Shown here in pieces: positions 1 to 6,257 of a DNA stretch of 7,825 bases (position 1 is the stretch's first letter; each line of letters opens with the position of its first letter). The notes beneath the pieces were generated by a model, which saw nothing but the letters and a program-made list of their open reading frames with translations, ran no database searches and was not told the DNA's origin. The stretch is taken from positions 1 to 7,825 of the forward strand of contig WRFF01000083.1 in assembly GCA_009778945.1 (NCBI GenBank). The letters run 5' to 3'. The DNA is from Clostridiales bacterium (GTDB lineage Bacteria; Bacillota; Clostridia; Peptostreptococcales; Anaerovoracaceae). Position numbers and translations under genes: made by a program.

Positions 1-786
1 ATTGTCCTGGATCTGCTCGAGGGACGACATACCGGACAACACGGTTACGACGCCATCCAGGCCCAGCGCAAAACGCATCGCCCACGACGCCAGGCTCGCG
101 TCCGGATCCGCGCCCATAAAGACGTCCGCGACTTCCGGCGTGAGGTTTGACAGAGAGCCTCCTTTTACAGGCTCCATGACGACGATCCCCAGGCCGTGAT
201 CCCGGGCCGTCTCGTAGCACTTCCGGGACTGCACATTCTCATCTTCCCAGTCCAGATAATTGATCTGCAGTTGCACGATGTCCAGGTCTTTCGCGTGCGC
301 GTCCAGAATGCGGCTCAGCGTGTCCGCGTCGCCGTGATAACTGAACCCGATATTCTTCGCCTTGCCCGATTCGCGCAGGCTGGCCAGGTAATCCCACGCC
401 CTGGTCTTATCGACCATCTCCATCTGATCCGGCCTGATCCCGTGAAGCAGGTACAGATCCACGAACTCCAGCCCCATGCGGTCGAGCGAGGTCTGCGTCG
501 TCTTTTTCATTTCGTCGAATTCCGCCGGTTTCCAAAGCGGGAGTTTCGTCGCCGCCTGAAAGCTTTCGCGCGGATAGCGCTCCGTCACCGCCGCGCGCAC
601 CGCCTCTTCCGAAGCGCCGCTGTTGTAAACATACGCCGTATCGAAATAGGTGTAGCCGTGCTCCATATACAGGTCGGTCATCTGCTTGACCTGTTCAATA
701 TCGATCTCGTCCGGATTGCCAAAAGCCGGCAGTCTCATAAATCCGAACCCCAGTTTCTTGATCGGTTTCCCGAAATAATCTTTCAT
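1..786 (-). CDS. Aldo/keto reductase (iron-sulfur AKR type), C-terminus cut by window edge
   Basis: This is a predicted cytoplasmic NAD(P)-linked oxidoreductase of the aldo/keto reductase superfamily; its substrate is unknown. The frame is open for 262 codons from ATG (786-784) to the left edge. The start is fixed by a strong AAGGAGG at 794-800, 7 nt upstream, and by the typical opening KLGFGFMRLP. The catalytic tetrad is visible as D49 and Y54 in FDTAYVY, K81 in ATKLP and H115 in YLLHG. Later come GFSYHGDAD, VQLQINYLDW, VVMEPVKGG and, at the edge, VTVLSGMSSLEQIQDN, so almost the whole TIM barrel is present. Relatives usually run to about 370-390 aa with cysteine-rich [4Fe-4S] motifs at the end; that part would lie outside the window. 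It is a diverged paralog of the reductase at 987-2159 and lies about 200 bp downstream of it on the same strand. The AKR assignment is firm; the iron-sulfur domain is inferred from the paralog. Confidence 0.92.
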   Translation of the reverse strand, partial: MKDYFGKPIKKLGFGFMRLPAFGNPDEIDIEQVKQMTDLYMEHGYTYFDTAYVYNSGASEEAVRAAVTERYPRESFQAATKLPLWKPAEFDEMKKTTQTSLDRMGLEFVDLYLLHGIRPDQMEMVDKTRAWDYLASLRESGKAKNIGFSYHGDADTLSRILDAHAKDLDIVQLQINYLDWEDENVQSRKCYETARDHGLGIVVMEPVKGGSLSNLTPEVADVFMGADPDASLASWAMRFALGLDGVVTVLSGMSSLEQIQDN

Positions 787-828
787 GTATACGCCTCCTT
801 ATACCTCTAAATACAGAGAATCATAGTG

Positions 829-944
829 TTTATAGTACAAAATGACGGTTATGTATGATTTTCATTCAAAATATCGCAGTTTTTCCTTATTTTCGGGCAG
901 ATTATGCAAAAAAAACATACATAACCGCAATTTTGTGCTATAAA
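829..944. repeat. 29-bp imperfect inverted repeat, about 58-bp loop
   Basis: The arms are 829-857 and 916-944. They match at 26 of 29 positions by eye, and a weaker T-rich match continues inward to about 862/911. Each arm reads outward from CATACATAACCG through ATTTTGT to CTATAAA. The whole 116-bp segment is much more AT-rich than the genes on either side. It lies between the two reductase genes. It could be a small MITE-like element (the ends are TA-rich, but I see no longer target duplication), a pair of opposed regulator sites, or a large hairpin in the transcript. On the minus strand a T8 run lies just inside one arm, but no GC-rich stem precedes it, so I do not call it a terminator. Confidence 0.7.
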
Positions 945-990
945 ACCGCTCTAATCCTGTCATTGTCCTGACTCCAAGCGCTTCCTTCAT
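862..990 (-). CDS. Possible 42-aa small ORF overlapping the end of the upstream reductase
   Basis: The ATG at 990-988 overlaps the TGA stop of the reductase at 987-2159 in an ATGA arrangement, which permits translational coupling. An AGGAAG lies about 8 nt before it. The frame runs 42 codons to TGA at 862-864, beginning MKEALGVRTM and ending KEKLRYFE. An internal ATG at codon 10 has its own GGAG about 8 nt upstream. The peptide is basic and charged, with a short hydrophobic LCMFFL stretch, and I recognise no family. More than half of it lies inside the 829-944 inverted repeat, so the frame may be accidental read-through into a non-coding element. Weak call. Confidence 0.2.
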   Translation of the reverse strand: MKEALGVRTMTGLERFYSTKLRLCMFFLHNLPENKEKLRYFE

Positions 991-2159
991 CCTAAGAACT
1001 TCCTGATGACCGCCAGCGCGACCCGTACCGGCGCCGGTTCCATACGCTTGCGCACCTCTTTCAGCCGGTCCGGAATCTCGATATTCTGCGGGCATTTCGG
1101 CAGGCAGGCGCCGCACTGGGTGCATTTTCCCGCGCCCCCGCCCCCGGACTTGGAGCCGAGCCCCATGACCGAATTGACATAAGCCTGAACACCAGAAAAA
1201 TACCCCAGGACATAGGACATATTATAACCGCTGAAACAGCCGGGGATATTGACCCCGTACGGGCACGGCATACAGTAGTTGCAGCCGGTGCACGGAACCT
1301 TATAGGCTTCCGAAACGGCCGTATACGCCTGACGGTAGACGCCCCGCTCCTCTTCTGTCAGCGACCCCACAGGCGTCTCGTCCGCGATCCCGATATTCTC
1401 CCGCAGTTGCGCCATCGCGTTCATCCCGGACAGTACGACCGTCACTTCCGGCTTGTCCCAGAGCCATTTGAGGCCCCACGCCGCGGGCGTGCGCCCCGGC
1501 GCCGCCTTGTCAAACAGTTCCATTGCGGCCTTCGGCAGGTCTTTCGCGAGCCGCCCGCCGAGCAGCGGCTCCATGATGACCGCGGCCATCCCTTTCTCAT
1601 GGATGGCCTTGAGGCCCGCGGTCCCCGCCTGATAGTTTTCGTTCATATAGTTGTACTGGATCTGGCAAAAATCCCAGTCATAGGCGTCCAGCAGCGGCTC
1701 AAAATTCACCGCCTTCCCGTGAAAGGAAAACCCGATCTGCTTGATGATCCCCTTTTCCTTCTTGTCCGCAATCCATTCCCGGATCCCGAGTCCCTCCAGG
1801 CGTTCCCAGATATCCGCAGAGCCCATATTGTGGATCAGATAATAATCGATATAGTCCGTCTGCAGGCGTTTCAGGGATTCCGCAAACAGCTTCTCGATAT
1901 CGCCCGGTTCCTTGCACTTCGCATGCGGAAGCTTATCCGCGATGAAGACCTTCGCGCGCAGATCGTTTTTCTTCAGAATGGCGCCCAGCGCCGCCTCGCT
2001 GCCGGGATACAGATAAGCCGTATCGAAATAATTGATGCCGGCGTTCACGGCGGAGGTGATCAGCTCCTCGCGCTGCGCCGGGCTTCCCGGCAGGCGCATA
2101 CATCCGAAGCCCAACCGGGACAGCTCGACCCCGTTTTTAGGATTTGTCCGATACAACAT
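987..2159 (-). CDS. Aldo/keto reductase with C-terminal double [4Fe-4S] domain
   Basis: This is a 390-aa predicted cytoplasmic oxidoreductase with two parts. Residues 1 to about 260 form the aldo/keto reductase TIM barrel: LGFGCMRLP near 16-24, tetrad D46, Y51, K76 and H110, GFSFHG near 143-148 and MEPLLGG near 196-202. Residues about 285-365 carry two cysteine clusters ending in proline, C290-C293-C296-C299 (CTGCNYCMPCP) and C346-C349-C352-C356 (CTQCGACLPKCP), of the kind that bind [4Fe-4S] clusters. A Gly/Ser-rich linker precedes the second. This matches the family annotated as predicted oxidoreductases of the AKR family (COG1453 type). Their iron-sulfur part suggests electron transfer with ferredoxin-like partners, but the substrate cannot be read from sequence. 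The start ATG has AAGG at 2168-2171, 8 nt upstream. It is the first gene of an apparent two-gene unit with the paralog at 1-786. Length is normal for the family and no lesion is seen. Confidence 0.94.
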   Translation of the reverse strand: MLYRTNPKNGVELSRLGFGCMRLPGSPAQREELITSAVNAGINYFDTAYLYPGSEAALGAILKKNDLRAKVFIADKLPHAKCKEPGDIEKLFAESLKRLQTDYIDYYLIHNMGSADIWERLEGLGIREWIADKKEKGIIKQIGFSFHGKAVNFEPLLDAYDWDFCQIQYNYMNENYQAGTAGLKAIHEKGMAAVIMEPLLGGRLAKDLPKAAMELFDKAAPGRTPAAWGLKWLWDKPEVTVVLSGMNAMAQLRENIGIADETPVGSLTEEERGVYRQAYTAVSEAYKVPCTGCNYCMPCPYGVNIPGCFSGYNMSYVLGYFSGVQAYVNSVMGLGSKSGGGGAGKCTQCGACLPKCPQNIEIPDRLKEVRKRMEPAPVRVALAVIRKFLG

Positions 2160-2379
2160 AATTTTAACCTTACAACAGCTTGCCCGAAAACCACTTGTTT
2201 TCTATATTTTGCACGTCCTATTATAACGTATAACAGCCGTCTTGGGTATTACATATCACAATACTTTCTTTAATTATGAAACCCTTCGATGCATGTCATA
2301 TTGACAGGGGCCTTTTCCTCTTGCAGCTAAGTAAGGGAAATTTCTTTGACCATAATCAAAAAATATGACGGACAGTGTG
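2160..2379. other. Intergenic region between tRNA-Ser and the reductase unit
   Basis: About 220 bp without a gene. It contains the candidate reductase -10 and dyad near 2220-2233 and a perfect 5-bp-arm dyad at 2294-2306. A T6 run on the minus strand (about 2359-2364) lies some 15 nt past the tRNA 3' end. That T run has no hairpin of its own, so termination of the tRNA transcript here is only possible. No ORF of note is seen on either strand apart from antisense tails. Confidence 0.6.
2220..2233 (-). promoter_or_regulatory. Candidate -10 with overlapping dyad upstream of the reductase
   Basis: A TATAAT on the minus strand (2220-2225) lies about 60 bp upstream of the reductase start. It overlaps a short dyad, TTATA-3 nt-TATAA, at 2221-2233. 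No recognisable -35 sits 16-18 bp further upstream (the bases there read roughly ACCCAA). If real, the promoter would be weak or dependent on an activator. A second small dyad, TGTCA-3 nt-TGACA, lies at 2294-2306. Both are suggestive only. Confidence 0.35.
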
Positions 2380-2470
2380 TGGCGGAGAAGGTGGGATTCG
2401 AACCCACGTACGAGTCACCCCGTAAACGCATTTCGAGTGCGCCGCGTTCCGACCACTTCGCTACTTCTCC
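2380..2470 (-). tRNA. tRNA-Ser (anticodon CGA), CCA encoded
   Basis: This is a class II tRNA of 91 nt that decodes UCG. Read on the minus strand, the acceptor arm GGAGAAG (2470-2464) pairs exactly with CTTCTCC (2390-2384), followed by discriminator G and an encoded CCA at 2382-2380. The anticodon stem GCGCA/TGCGT encloses the loop CTCGAAA, giving anticodon CGA. The long variable arm folds as ACGGG-TGA-CTCGT, the mark of a serine or leucine tRNA; the anticodon settles serine. The T arm is GTGGG-TTCGAAT-CCCAC. The gene lies downstream of tmcAL and has its own promoter overlapping the tmcAL stop codon. Confidence 0.97.
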
Positions 2471-2542
2471 GCGCTATTGGAAACACTGATTAAAGCTCCT
2501 GCACCTGTCTGTGCCACCGATTTAGCGCGTTTCCGAATTGTT

Positions 2543-2571
2543 ATTATACCGAAAAAGTGATGGGCTTACAA
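2543..2571 (-). promoter_or_regulatory. Sigma-A type promoter for tRNA-Ser, overlapping the tmcAL stop
   Basis: On the minus strand TTGTAA (2571-2566) and TATAAT (2548-2543) are separated by exactly 17 bp (2549-2565). The last three bases of the -35 box are the TAA stop codon of tmcAL. Transcription would begin near 2536, leaving a leader of roughly 65 nt before the mature tRNA 5' end at 2470. That leader would need trimming by RNase P. It holds a small stem, GCAC-6 nt-GTGC, and nothing resembling a T-box. Confidence 0.75.
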
Positions 2572-3957
2572 GCGAATTGGTTCGGGGCTGTAGCGGAAGC
2601 CCTCAAGCGAACCGTGGCCGAGCATATGGTAGAGCTTGTCCGCGCGCACGTTGAGCGAAATCAAGGTGCGGGAGTTGCTGAGCGCATCCTGTTCGACGCG
2701 CAGGTTTTGAAAGACATAGATATCCGTATGTTCCTGCATGTCATGAATCTCGCGCAGCATTTCGGCGCCCGTTTGATTGAACGCAAGCACGCGCACGCAG
2801 ATGCGTTCGGAAAGGGCCTCTTTCATCTCTTCTTTCATCAGGCGCAGCGCCGTATGAAGCACAAAGCGCAGGATGCGCGTCTCCGTATACCGCTTGCTTT
2901 TGATCATCTGGATCAGCTCCGCGAAATTCGCCGAACGTCCCGCCGCGTCCAAAAGGCGGTTCTCGAGCCCCTCGACTGCCGTATAGATGTCGCCGGCTTC
3001 GATGGGATCCAGCGTCAACGCGGAGAGTTCGAGCGCCTGGAAGAGATCCTCGGGATAGAGCAGCGCCGATCCGCGCCCCTTCGCCTGCGTGAAATTGAAT
3101 TCATAATTCGCGTTGGTCTTGAGTTCCCACGCGGACATTGTCGGGAGATTGTTGATGAGCGCAGTGCAGAGGACGTCCTTGGTCCGTTCCGGCACGAACG
3201 CAAAGGCTTTCCCGATGCGCCCGCTGCGGATCAGCGCACGAATGGCGCCGGCGCCGGCGATGCCCTGCTGCACGTTCACGCCGCCGGGTTCCGCGCCGAA
3301 TCTCGGGATCGCGATGATCTCCATATTTTCGGGGGATTTTTCCATCGGATACGCCAGATAGGAAGGGCGGAAACAGATGGTGGTTTTGTGCGCGCGTTCC
3401 GCTTTGAACAGCGCCAGTTGGCGCAGATACTCCACGGCGAGGATGTCGTTCGGACGGCGCATCAGCAGGGCCGCTTCTTCGCCGAGTTCCTCCGCAAGCG
3501 CCGCCTGACGCGCAGCCGGGAAGGAAATGCCTGTCTTCATATGCGCTTTGGTCTTTTCGGAAAAAGACCTCGTTTCGAACGCAAGCAGTTCCGCGACATG
3601 CCGGAGTTCCGAGACGGCGGTAGCTTCCGATTCCGCCGCACGCTCGCTGCCGAACGCAATCGTATCACAGACGCCGAGCCCTGCCAGCACACGTACGCCG
3701 CCGCGCGAAAAGTTTTCCGCACCCGTCGCCGCATAACAGAACGGAAGCTCGAGTACGAGGTCGACGCCGTTTTTCACCGCCGCCTCGGCGCGCACGTATT
3801 TGTCGAACAGCGCAGGCTCCCCGCGCTGCACGAACGCGCCGCTCATGACGCAGATTGTCCGTTCCGCTCCGCTTTTTTGTTTGGCTTCCGACAGACAGTA
3901 TTCATGCCCGCGGTGAAAAGGGTCGTATTCGGCTATGACACCTAATGTCTTTGGCAT
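2566..3957 (-). CDS. tmcAL: tRNA(Met) cytidine acetate ligase TmcAL
   Basis: TmcAL uses acetate and ATP to make an acetyl-adenylate and acetylates the wobble cytidine (C34) of elongator tRNA-Met in the cytoplasm. The 463-aa protein opens with the nucleotidyltransferase signature YDPFHRGH (HxGH at 15-18), then MSGAFVQRGEPA (38-49) and NGVDLVLELP (63-72). RRPNDILAVEYLRQL spans 167-181. The family-specific C-terminal motif EGLENRLLDAA is at 329-339 and KSKRYTETRILR at 353-364, followed by RVLAFNQTG at 389-397. This combination identifies the YlbM/TmcAL family. The Ser/Thr-rich ATP-loop motif expected before Ile-Arg reads IAGAGAIR (233-240), lacking hydroxyl residues. The length is somewhat above the roughly 390-430 aa I expect. 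It starts 9 nt after the coiled-coil gene with only a weak purine-rich site, so it is probably translated in the same operon. Confidence 0.95.
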   Translation of the reverse strand: MPKTLGVIAEYDPFHRGHEYCLSEAKQKSGAERTICVMSGAFVQRGEPALFDKYVRAEAAVKNGVDLVLELPFCYAATGAENFSRGGVRVLAGLGVCDTIAFGSERAAESEATAVSELRHVAELLAFETRSFSEKTKAHMKTGISFPAARQAALAEELGEEAALLMRRPNDILAVEYLRQLALFKAERAHKTTICFRPSYLAYPMEKSPENMEIIAIPRFGAEPGGVNVQQGIAGAGAIRALIRSGRIGKAFAFVPERTKDVLCTALINNLPTMSAWELKTNANYEFNFTQAKGRGSALLYPEDLFQALELSALTLDPIEAGDIYTAVEGLENRLLDAAGRSANFAELIQMIKSKRYTETRILRFVLHTALRLMKEEMKEALSERICVRVLAFNQTGAEMLREIHDMQEHTDIYVFQNLRVEQDALSNSRTLISLNVRADKLYHMLGHGSLEGFRYSPEPIRL

Positions 3958-3966
3958 TGCCGCTTT

Positions 3967-4491
3967 CTATTCATCCATCTGCGTCTTGTACGCAAGCTCT
4001 TTGATTTCGTTCCGGTTTGCGGTCAGCTGATCGGCGACCCCGTCGAAGGTCTGGCGAAGGTTCGTGAACATATCGCCGAAATACTGCCCGTCCAGGTATT
4101 CCATTTTCTCCTGAAAATCGAACAGCAGCTTGTCGATATAGTCATAAGTACCCATCCGAAGCTGCTTCGCGCTCGACGCCGCGCTGTCTTCGAGTTCTTT
4201 CGCCCTTTGGCGCGCCTGCATCGTGATCTCGTTTTGGTCCACGAGAATCTCGGCCCGCTGCTCCGCGTCCTTGATGATCGTCTCGTACTGCTCTTTCGCG
4301 TCGTTCAGGATGCGTTCCCGCTCGTCCTTGATGAACTGCGCCTGCTGGATCTCATCCGGCATCGCCTTGCGGATATCGTCCACGATTTCGAGCATCTCCG
4401 CCTTGTCGACCATGATCCTGTTCGTAAGCGGAACGCCCGACGCCGTATCGCAAATCTCTTCAATTTCTTCGAGTAAATCCAGAACTTTCAT
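3967..4491 (-). CDS. Coiled-coil protein of unknown function (ATPase/DivIVA-like hypothetical)
   Basis: This 174-aa, strongly charged protein has an N-terminal segment of about 60 residues (LLEEIEEI, then VPLTNRIMVDKAEMLEIVDDIRKAMPDEIQQA). A long Ala/Glu/Lys-rich helix follows at about 60-120, with heptad-like spacing typical of coiled coils (RERILNDAKEQYETIIKDAEQRAEIL). The C-terminal helix covers about 120-170. Similar small proteins next to coaD in Clostridia are usually annotated hypothetical, 'ATPase', or V-type ATPase subunit H-like because of the coiled coil; I see no nucleotide-binding motif. No signal peptide or membrane segment is visible. The start is supported by GGAGG at 4502-4506, 10 nt upstream, with AAGG closer. 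It lies 75 nt after coaD and 9 nt before tmcAL. A perfect palindrome upstream may control it. Function is not known. Confidence 0.88.
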   Translation of the reverse strand: MKVLDLLEEIEEICDTASGVPLTNRIMVDKAEMLEIVDDIRKAMPDEIQQAQFIKDERERILNDAKEQYETIIKDAEQRAEILVDQNEITMQARQRAKELEDSAASSAKQLRMGTYDYIDKLLFDFQEKMEYLDGQYFGDMFTNLRQTFDGVADQLTANRNEIKELAYKTQMDE

Positions 4492-4517
4492 CGTACCTTA
4501 TCCTCCGTACCGTGAGC

Positions 4518-4535
4518 TGTGAATATGTATTCACA
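4518..4535. promoter_or_regulatory. Perfect 8-bp-arm palindrome, operator-like, upstream of the coiled-coil gene
   Basis: TGTGAATA (4518-4525) and TATTCACA (4528-4535) are exact inverted copies with 2 bp between them. The site lies 27-44 bp upstream of the coiled-coil gene start, between that gene and coaD. It resembles a binding site for a dimeric regulator. Half-site TGTGA recalls CRP/FNR or Rex sites, but the spacing does not fit CRP (8 bp rather than 6 between TGTGA and TCACA). As RNA it could form a 7-bp stem with a 4-nt loop. No T run follows, so it is not an intrinsic terminator. No clear -35/-10 pair is seen beside it. Confidence 0.55.
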
Positions 4536-4566
4536 AGATTAAATCCGTTTTTACATAATAACTATA

Positions 4567-5082
4567 TCATAATTTATGCGGCGAAGCGTTTCCCGAATTA
4601 TTACGGTTTCGACACATGAAATCATAAACCGTCTCGGGCACGAGGCCGCCGATATCGCCGCCGAGCGCGAATACCTCCTTGACGATGCTCGAGCTGATAA
4701 AGGAATGGGACGGGTTGGCCATCAAAAAGATCGTCTCCGCCTGCCTGAACAACTTGGCGTTCATCTGCGCCAGCGAAATCTCATATTCAAAATCCATCGT
4801 GGCGCGCAGGCCGCGGACGACCGCCGTCACATCGTGTTCATTGACATAATCGGCAAGGAGCCCCTCGAAACAGACGACGGTGACGTTGCCGATCTCGGAC
4901 GTCGCGAGGCGGATCATCTGCGCCCGCTCGTCCGCCGTGTAGCGCGCTTTTTTTTCGCTGTTTACAAGCACGCCGACCACCAGCTCCTCCGCCAGCGCCG
5001 CCGCGCGGAGGGCCACGTCCAAATGGCCGTTTGTGATCGGATCGAAACTGCCCGCATACAGCAATTTCCCCATTTTTTTCAT
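4567..5082 (-). CDS. coaD: Phosphopantetheine adenylyltransferase CoaD
   Basis: CoaD transfers AMP from ATP to 4'-phosphopantetheine, giving dephospho-CoA in the penultimate step of coenzyme A synthesis in the cytoplasm. The 171-aa protein carries YAGSFDPITNGH, with the TxGH nucleotide-binding motif at 17-20. It also has VRGLRATMDFEYE (89-101), the substrate-contacting signature of bacterial PPATs, and ISSSIVKE (129-136) near the C-terminus, which binds ATP phosphates. The start at 5082 is chosen because AAGGAG lies 6 nt upstream and because the family begins just before the YAGSFDP strand. An upstream in-frame ATG at 5142 would add 20 residues with no family support. Length is close to the usual 159-165 aa. 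It follows rsmD by 72 nt, the common rsmD-coaD pairing. Confidence 0.97.
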   Translation of the reverse strand: MKKMGKLLYAGSFDPITNGHLDVALRAAALAEELVVGVLVNSEKKARYTADERAQMIRLATSEIGNVTVVCFEGLLADYVNEHDVTAVVRGLRATMDFEYEISLAQMNAKLFRQAETIFLMANPSHSFISSSIVKEVFALGGDIGGLVPETVYDFMCRNRNNSGNASPHKL

Positions 5083-5088
5083 TCCGTT

Positions 5089-5094
5089 CTCCTT
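5089..5094 (-). promoter_or_regulatory. Ribosome binding site deciding the coaD start
   Basis: AAGGAG on the minus strand, 6 nt upstream of the ATG at 5082. It selects this start over the in-frame ATG at 5142. Confidence 0.8.
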
Positions 5095-5154
5095 CTCTTC
5101 TTTACTTCGGAAGCACGCGTTTCCGCCTTCTCTTCCCGGCACGCCGTATTTTTC

Positions 5155-5718
5155 TCAGCACCGCTGCCACAGATCCACGCCCGTGGCGCCGTACCGCTTC
5201 TCCCTGACGCGAACCCAACCGTCCGGGACCTGATCCGCATAACCGCCCGCTTTCGCGTCTCTCTCGATCAGCACGAGCGCCTCTTCCGAAAGCGCGCCCG
5301 AGCCGGAAAGCGTTTCCAGCATACGGACATAATGGTCGCACAGATCGTACGGCGCGTCAATAAGGACAAGCTCTATCTGTCCGGCTTCACGCGCGGTGAT
5401 CTGCCGGATGGCCTGACGCCAGTCCGCGGCGAGGCAGGCCGCCTGCTCCCGGATGGAAAGCGCCGCAAGATTGCGTTTCACTAAAGAAAGGGACGCCGCG
5501 TTCGCGTCGCAGAAATACACCTTCGCGGCGCCGCGCGAAAGCGCTTCGATGCCGAGCGCGCCGGAGCCCGCAAACAGGTCGACCGCGACGGCCCCCGGAA
5601 GGTACGGCGTCAGCATGCTGAAAACGGCCTCCTTCACGCGGTCCGTTGTGGGCCGGACGCTCTCCCCTTCCGGCGCCAAAAGGCGCCGCCCTCCGTATAT
5701 TCCCGCGATTACGCGCAT
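5155..5718 (-). CDS. rsmD: 16S rRNA (guanine966-N2)-methyltransferase RsmD
   Basis: RsmD methylates the exocyclic N2 of G966 (E. coli numbering) in 16S rRNA of the assembling 30S subunit, using S-adenosylmethionine. The 187-aa protein opens with MRVIAGIYGGRRL and RPTTDRVKEAVFSML (22-36), both characteristic of the family. The SAM-binding motif I is AVDLFAGSGALGIEALSRGA (45-64). The acidic residue after the next strand is D71 in VYFCDAN. Motif IV, normally DPPY or DPPF, reads DAPY at 121-124, an unusual Pro-to-Ala change. The YGATG near the end is also typical. The start matches the family N-terminus, although the best Shine-Dalgarno, GGAG, is about 13 nt away. It follows the 136-aa gene by 45 nt and precedes coaD; cotranscription with both is likely. 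Confidence 0.95.
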   Translation of the reverse strand: MRVIAGIYGGRRLLAPEGESVRPTTDRVKEAVFSMLTPYLPGAVAVDLFAGSGALGIEALSRGAAKVYFCDANAASLSLVKRNLAALSIREQAACLAADWRQAIRQITAREAGQIELVLIDAPYDLCDHYVRMLETLSGSGALSEEALVLIERDAKAGGYADQVPDGWVRVREKRYGATGVDLWQRC

Positions 5719-5763
5719 TCAGCCGTAGTTCTCCATTCATTGAAGTAGGAATAGTATTGTTTT

Positions 5764-6174
5764 TTATTTGGCCGGAATCCCATGGATTGCTACAAGTTGC
5801 CTGAGAAGTTCGATGTCTTTGTTATATCTTACAAGCCCGCCATGTCTTATTCTGAGCTTCATAGGTTTCGTATCACCACCAAAATCAACGCTCATGTAAT
5901 CTGAATGCGAGCCGGGTTTATACTTTGTGATGCGGCGAGGGTCGAGCACCTTGAATTCGTCTTGAAGCGTACCAAGCCCAGATACGGGAATGAACCCGAG
6001 CTGTCCGTTCACCATAAGGACGAGATGAAACCACTTGGCTACCGCCAGAACTCCTATCGCTCCCACGAGCGCGTTGACCGCCCTGGTGTCTTTCTCGATG
6101 AAAAGCACTGGCGTCTTCTCGTTCCCGAGGGAGTGCTGCACCATGTATCCAATCACCTGTTCGGGTTTTGCCAT
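5764..6174 (-). CDS. Hypothetical 136-aa protein, possibly PH-like fold
   Basis: I do not recognise this family. The start is fixed because an in-frame TGA lies two codons upstream of the ATG; the ribosome binding site is weak. Residues about 32-55 form a hydrophobic, Gly/Ala/Val-rich stretch (VNALVGAIGVLAVAKWFHLVLMV). That could be one membrane-associated helix or buried strands. From about 49 onward the pattern of alternating strands (WFHLVLMVNGQLGFIPV, RRITKYKP, DYMSVDFGG, MKLRIRHGG), ending in a helix (DIELLRQLVAIHGI), recalls small bacterial PH-like domains of the YokE/bPH type. That is a resemblance, not an identification. It has an exact-consensus promoter at 6258-6286 and sits between recG and rsmD, which are often adjacent in Clostridia. 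Its base composition looks less GC-rich than its neighbours, consistent with an insertion. The ORF itself is credible because of the promoter, the co-oriented context and the balanced composition. Confidence 0.78.
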   Translation of the reverse strand: MAKPEQVIGYMVQHSLGNEKTPVLFIEKDTRAVNALVGAIGVLAVAKWFHLVLMVNGQLGFIPVSGLGTLQDEFKVLDPRRITKYKPGSHSDYMSVDFGGDTKPMKLRIRHGGLVRYNKDIELLRQLVAIHGIPAK

Positions 6175-6257
6175 TTTTCATTCCGCTTTCTGTTCGTACT
6201 GATTCTGCTGCTTGATTTGCTGCCCGCAGAACGCTATGTTGCAATAAATTTATGTTT

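Noticed and set aside
196..810. 204-codon plus-strand frame opposite the left reductase
   Set aside because: Antisense shadow of a clear aldo/keto reductase with catalytic residues intact.
906..944. T8 run on the minus strand as terminator for the upstream reductase
   Set aside because: No GC-rich hairpin directly before the T run; the large inverted repeat places its loop, not its end, there.
1407..2273. 288-codon plus-strand frame opposite the second reductase
   Set aside because: Antisense of a well-supported gene; low-complexity Arg/Pro/His translation.
2557..3945. 462-codon plus-strand open frame
   Set aside because: Exact antisense of tmcAL with Arg/His-rich translation and no family pattern; an effect of GC-rich codon usage.
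5083..5142. Upstream ATG extending coaD by 20 codons
   Set aside because: No family similarity in the extension, and a strong AAGGAG 6 nt before the ATG at 5082.
4576..5484. 302-codon plus-strand frame
   Set aside because: Crosses antisense over both coaD and rsmD and their gap; not a plausible gene.
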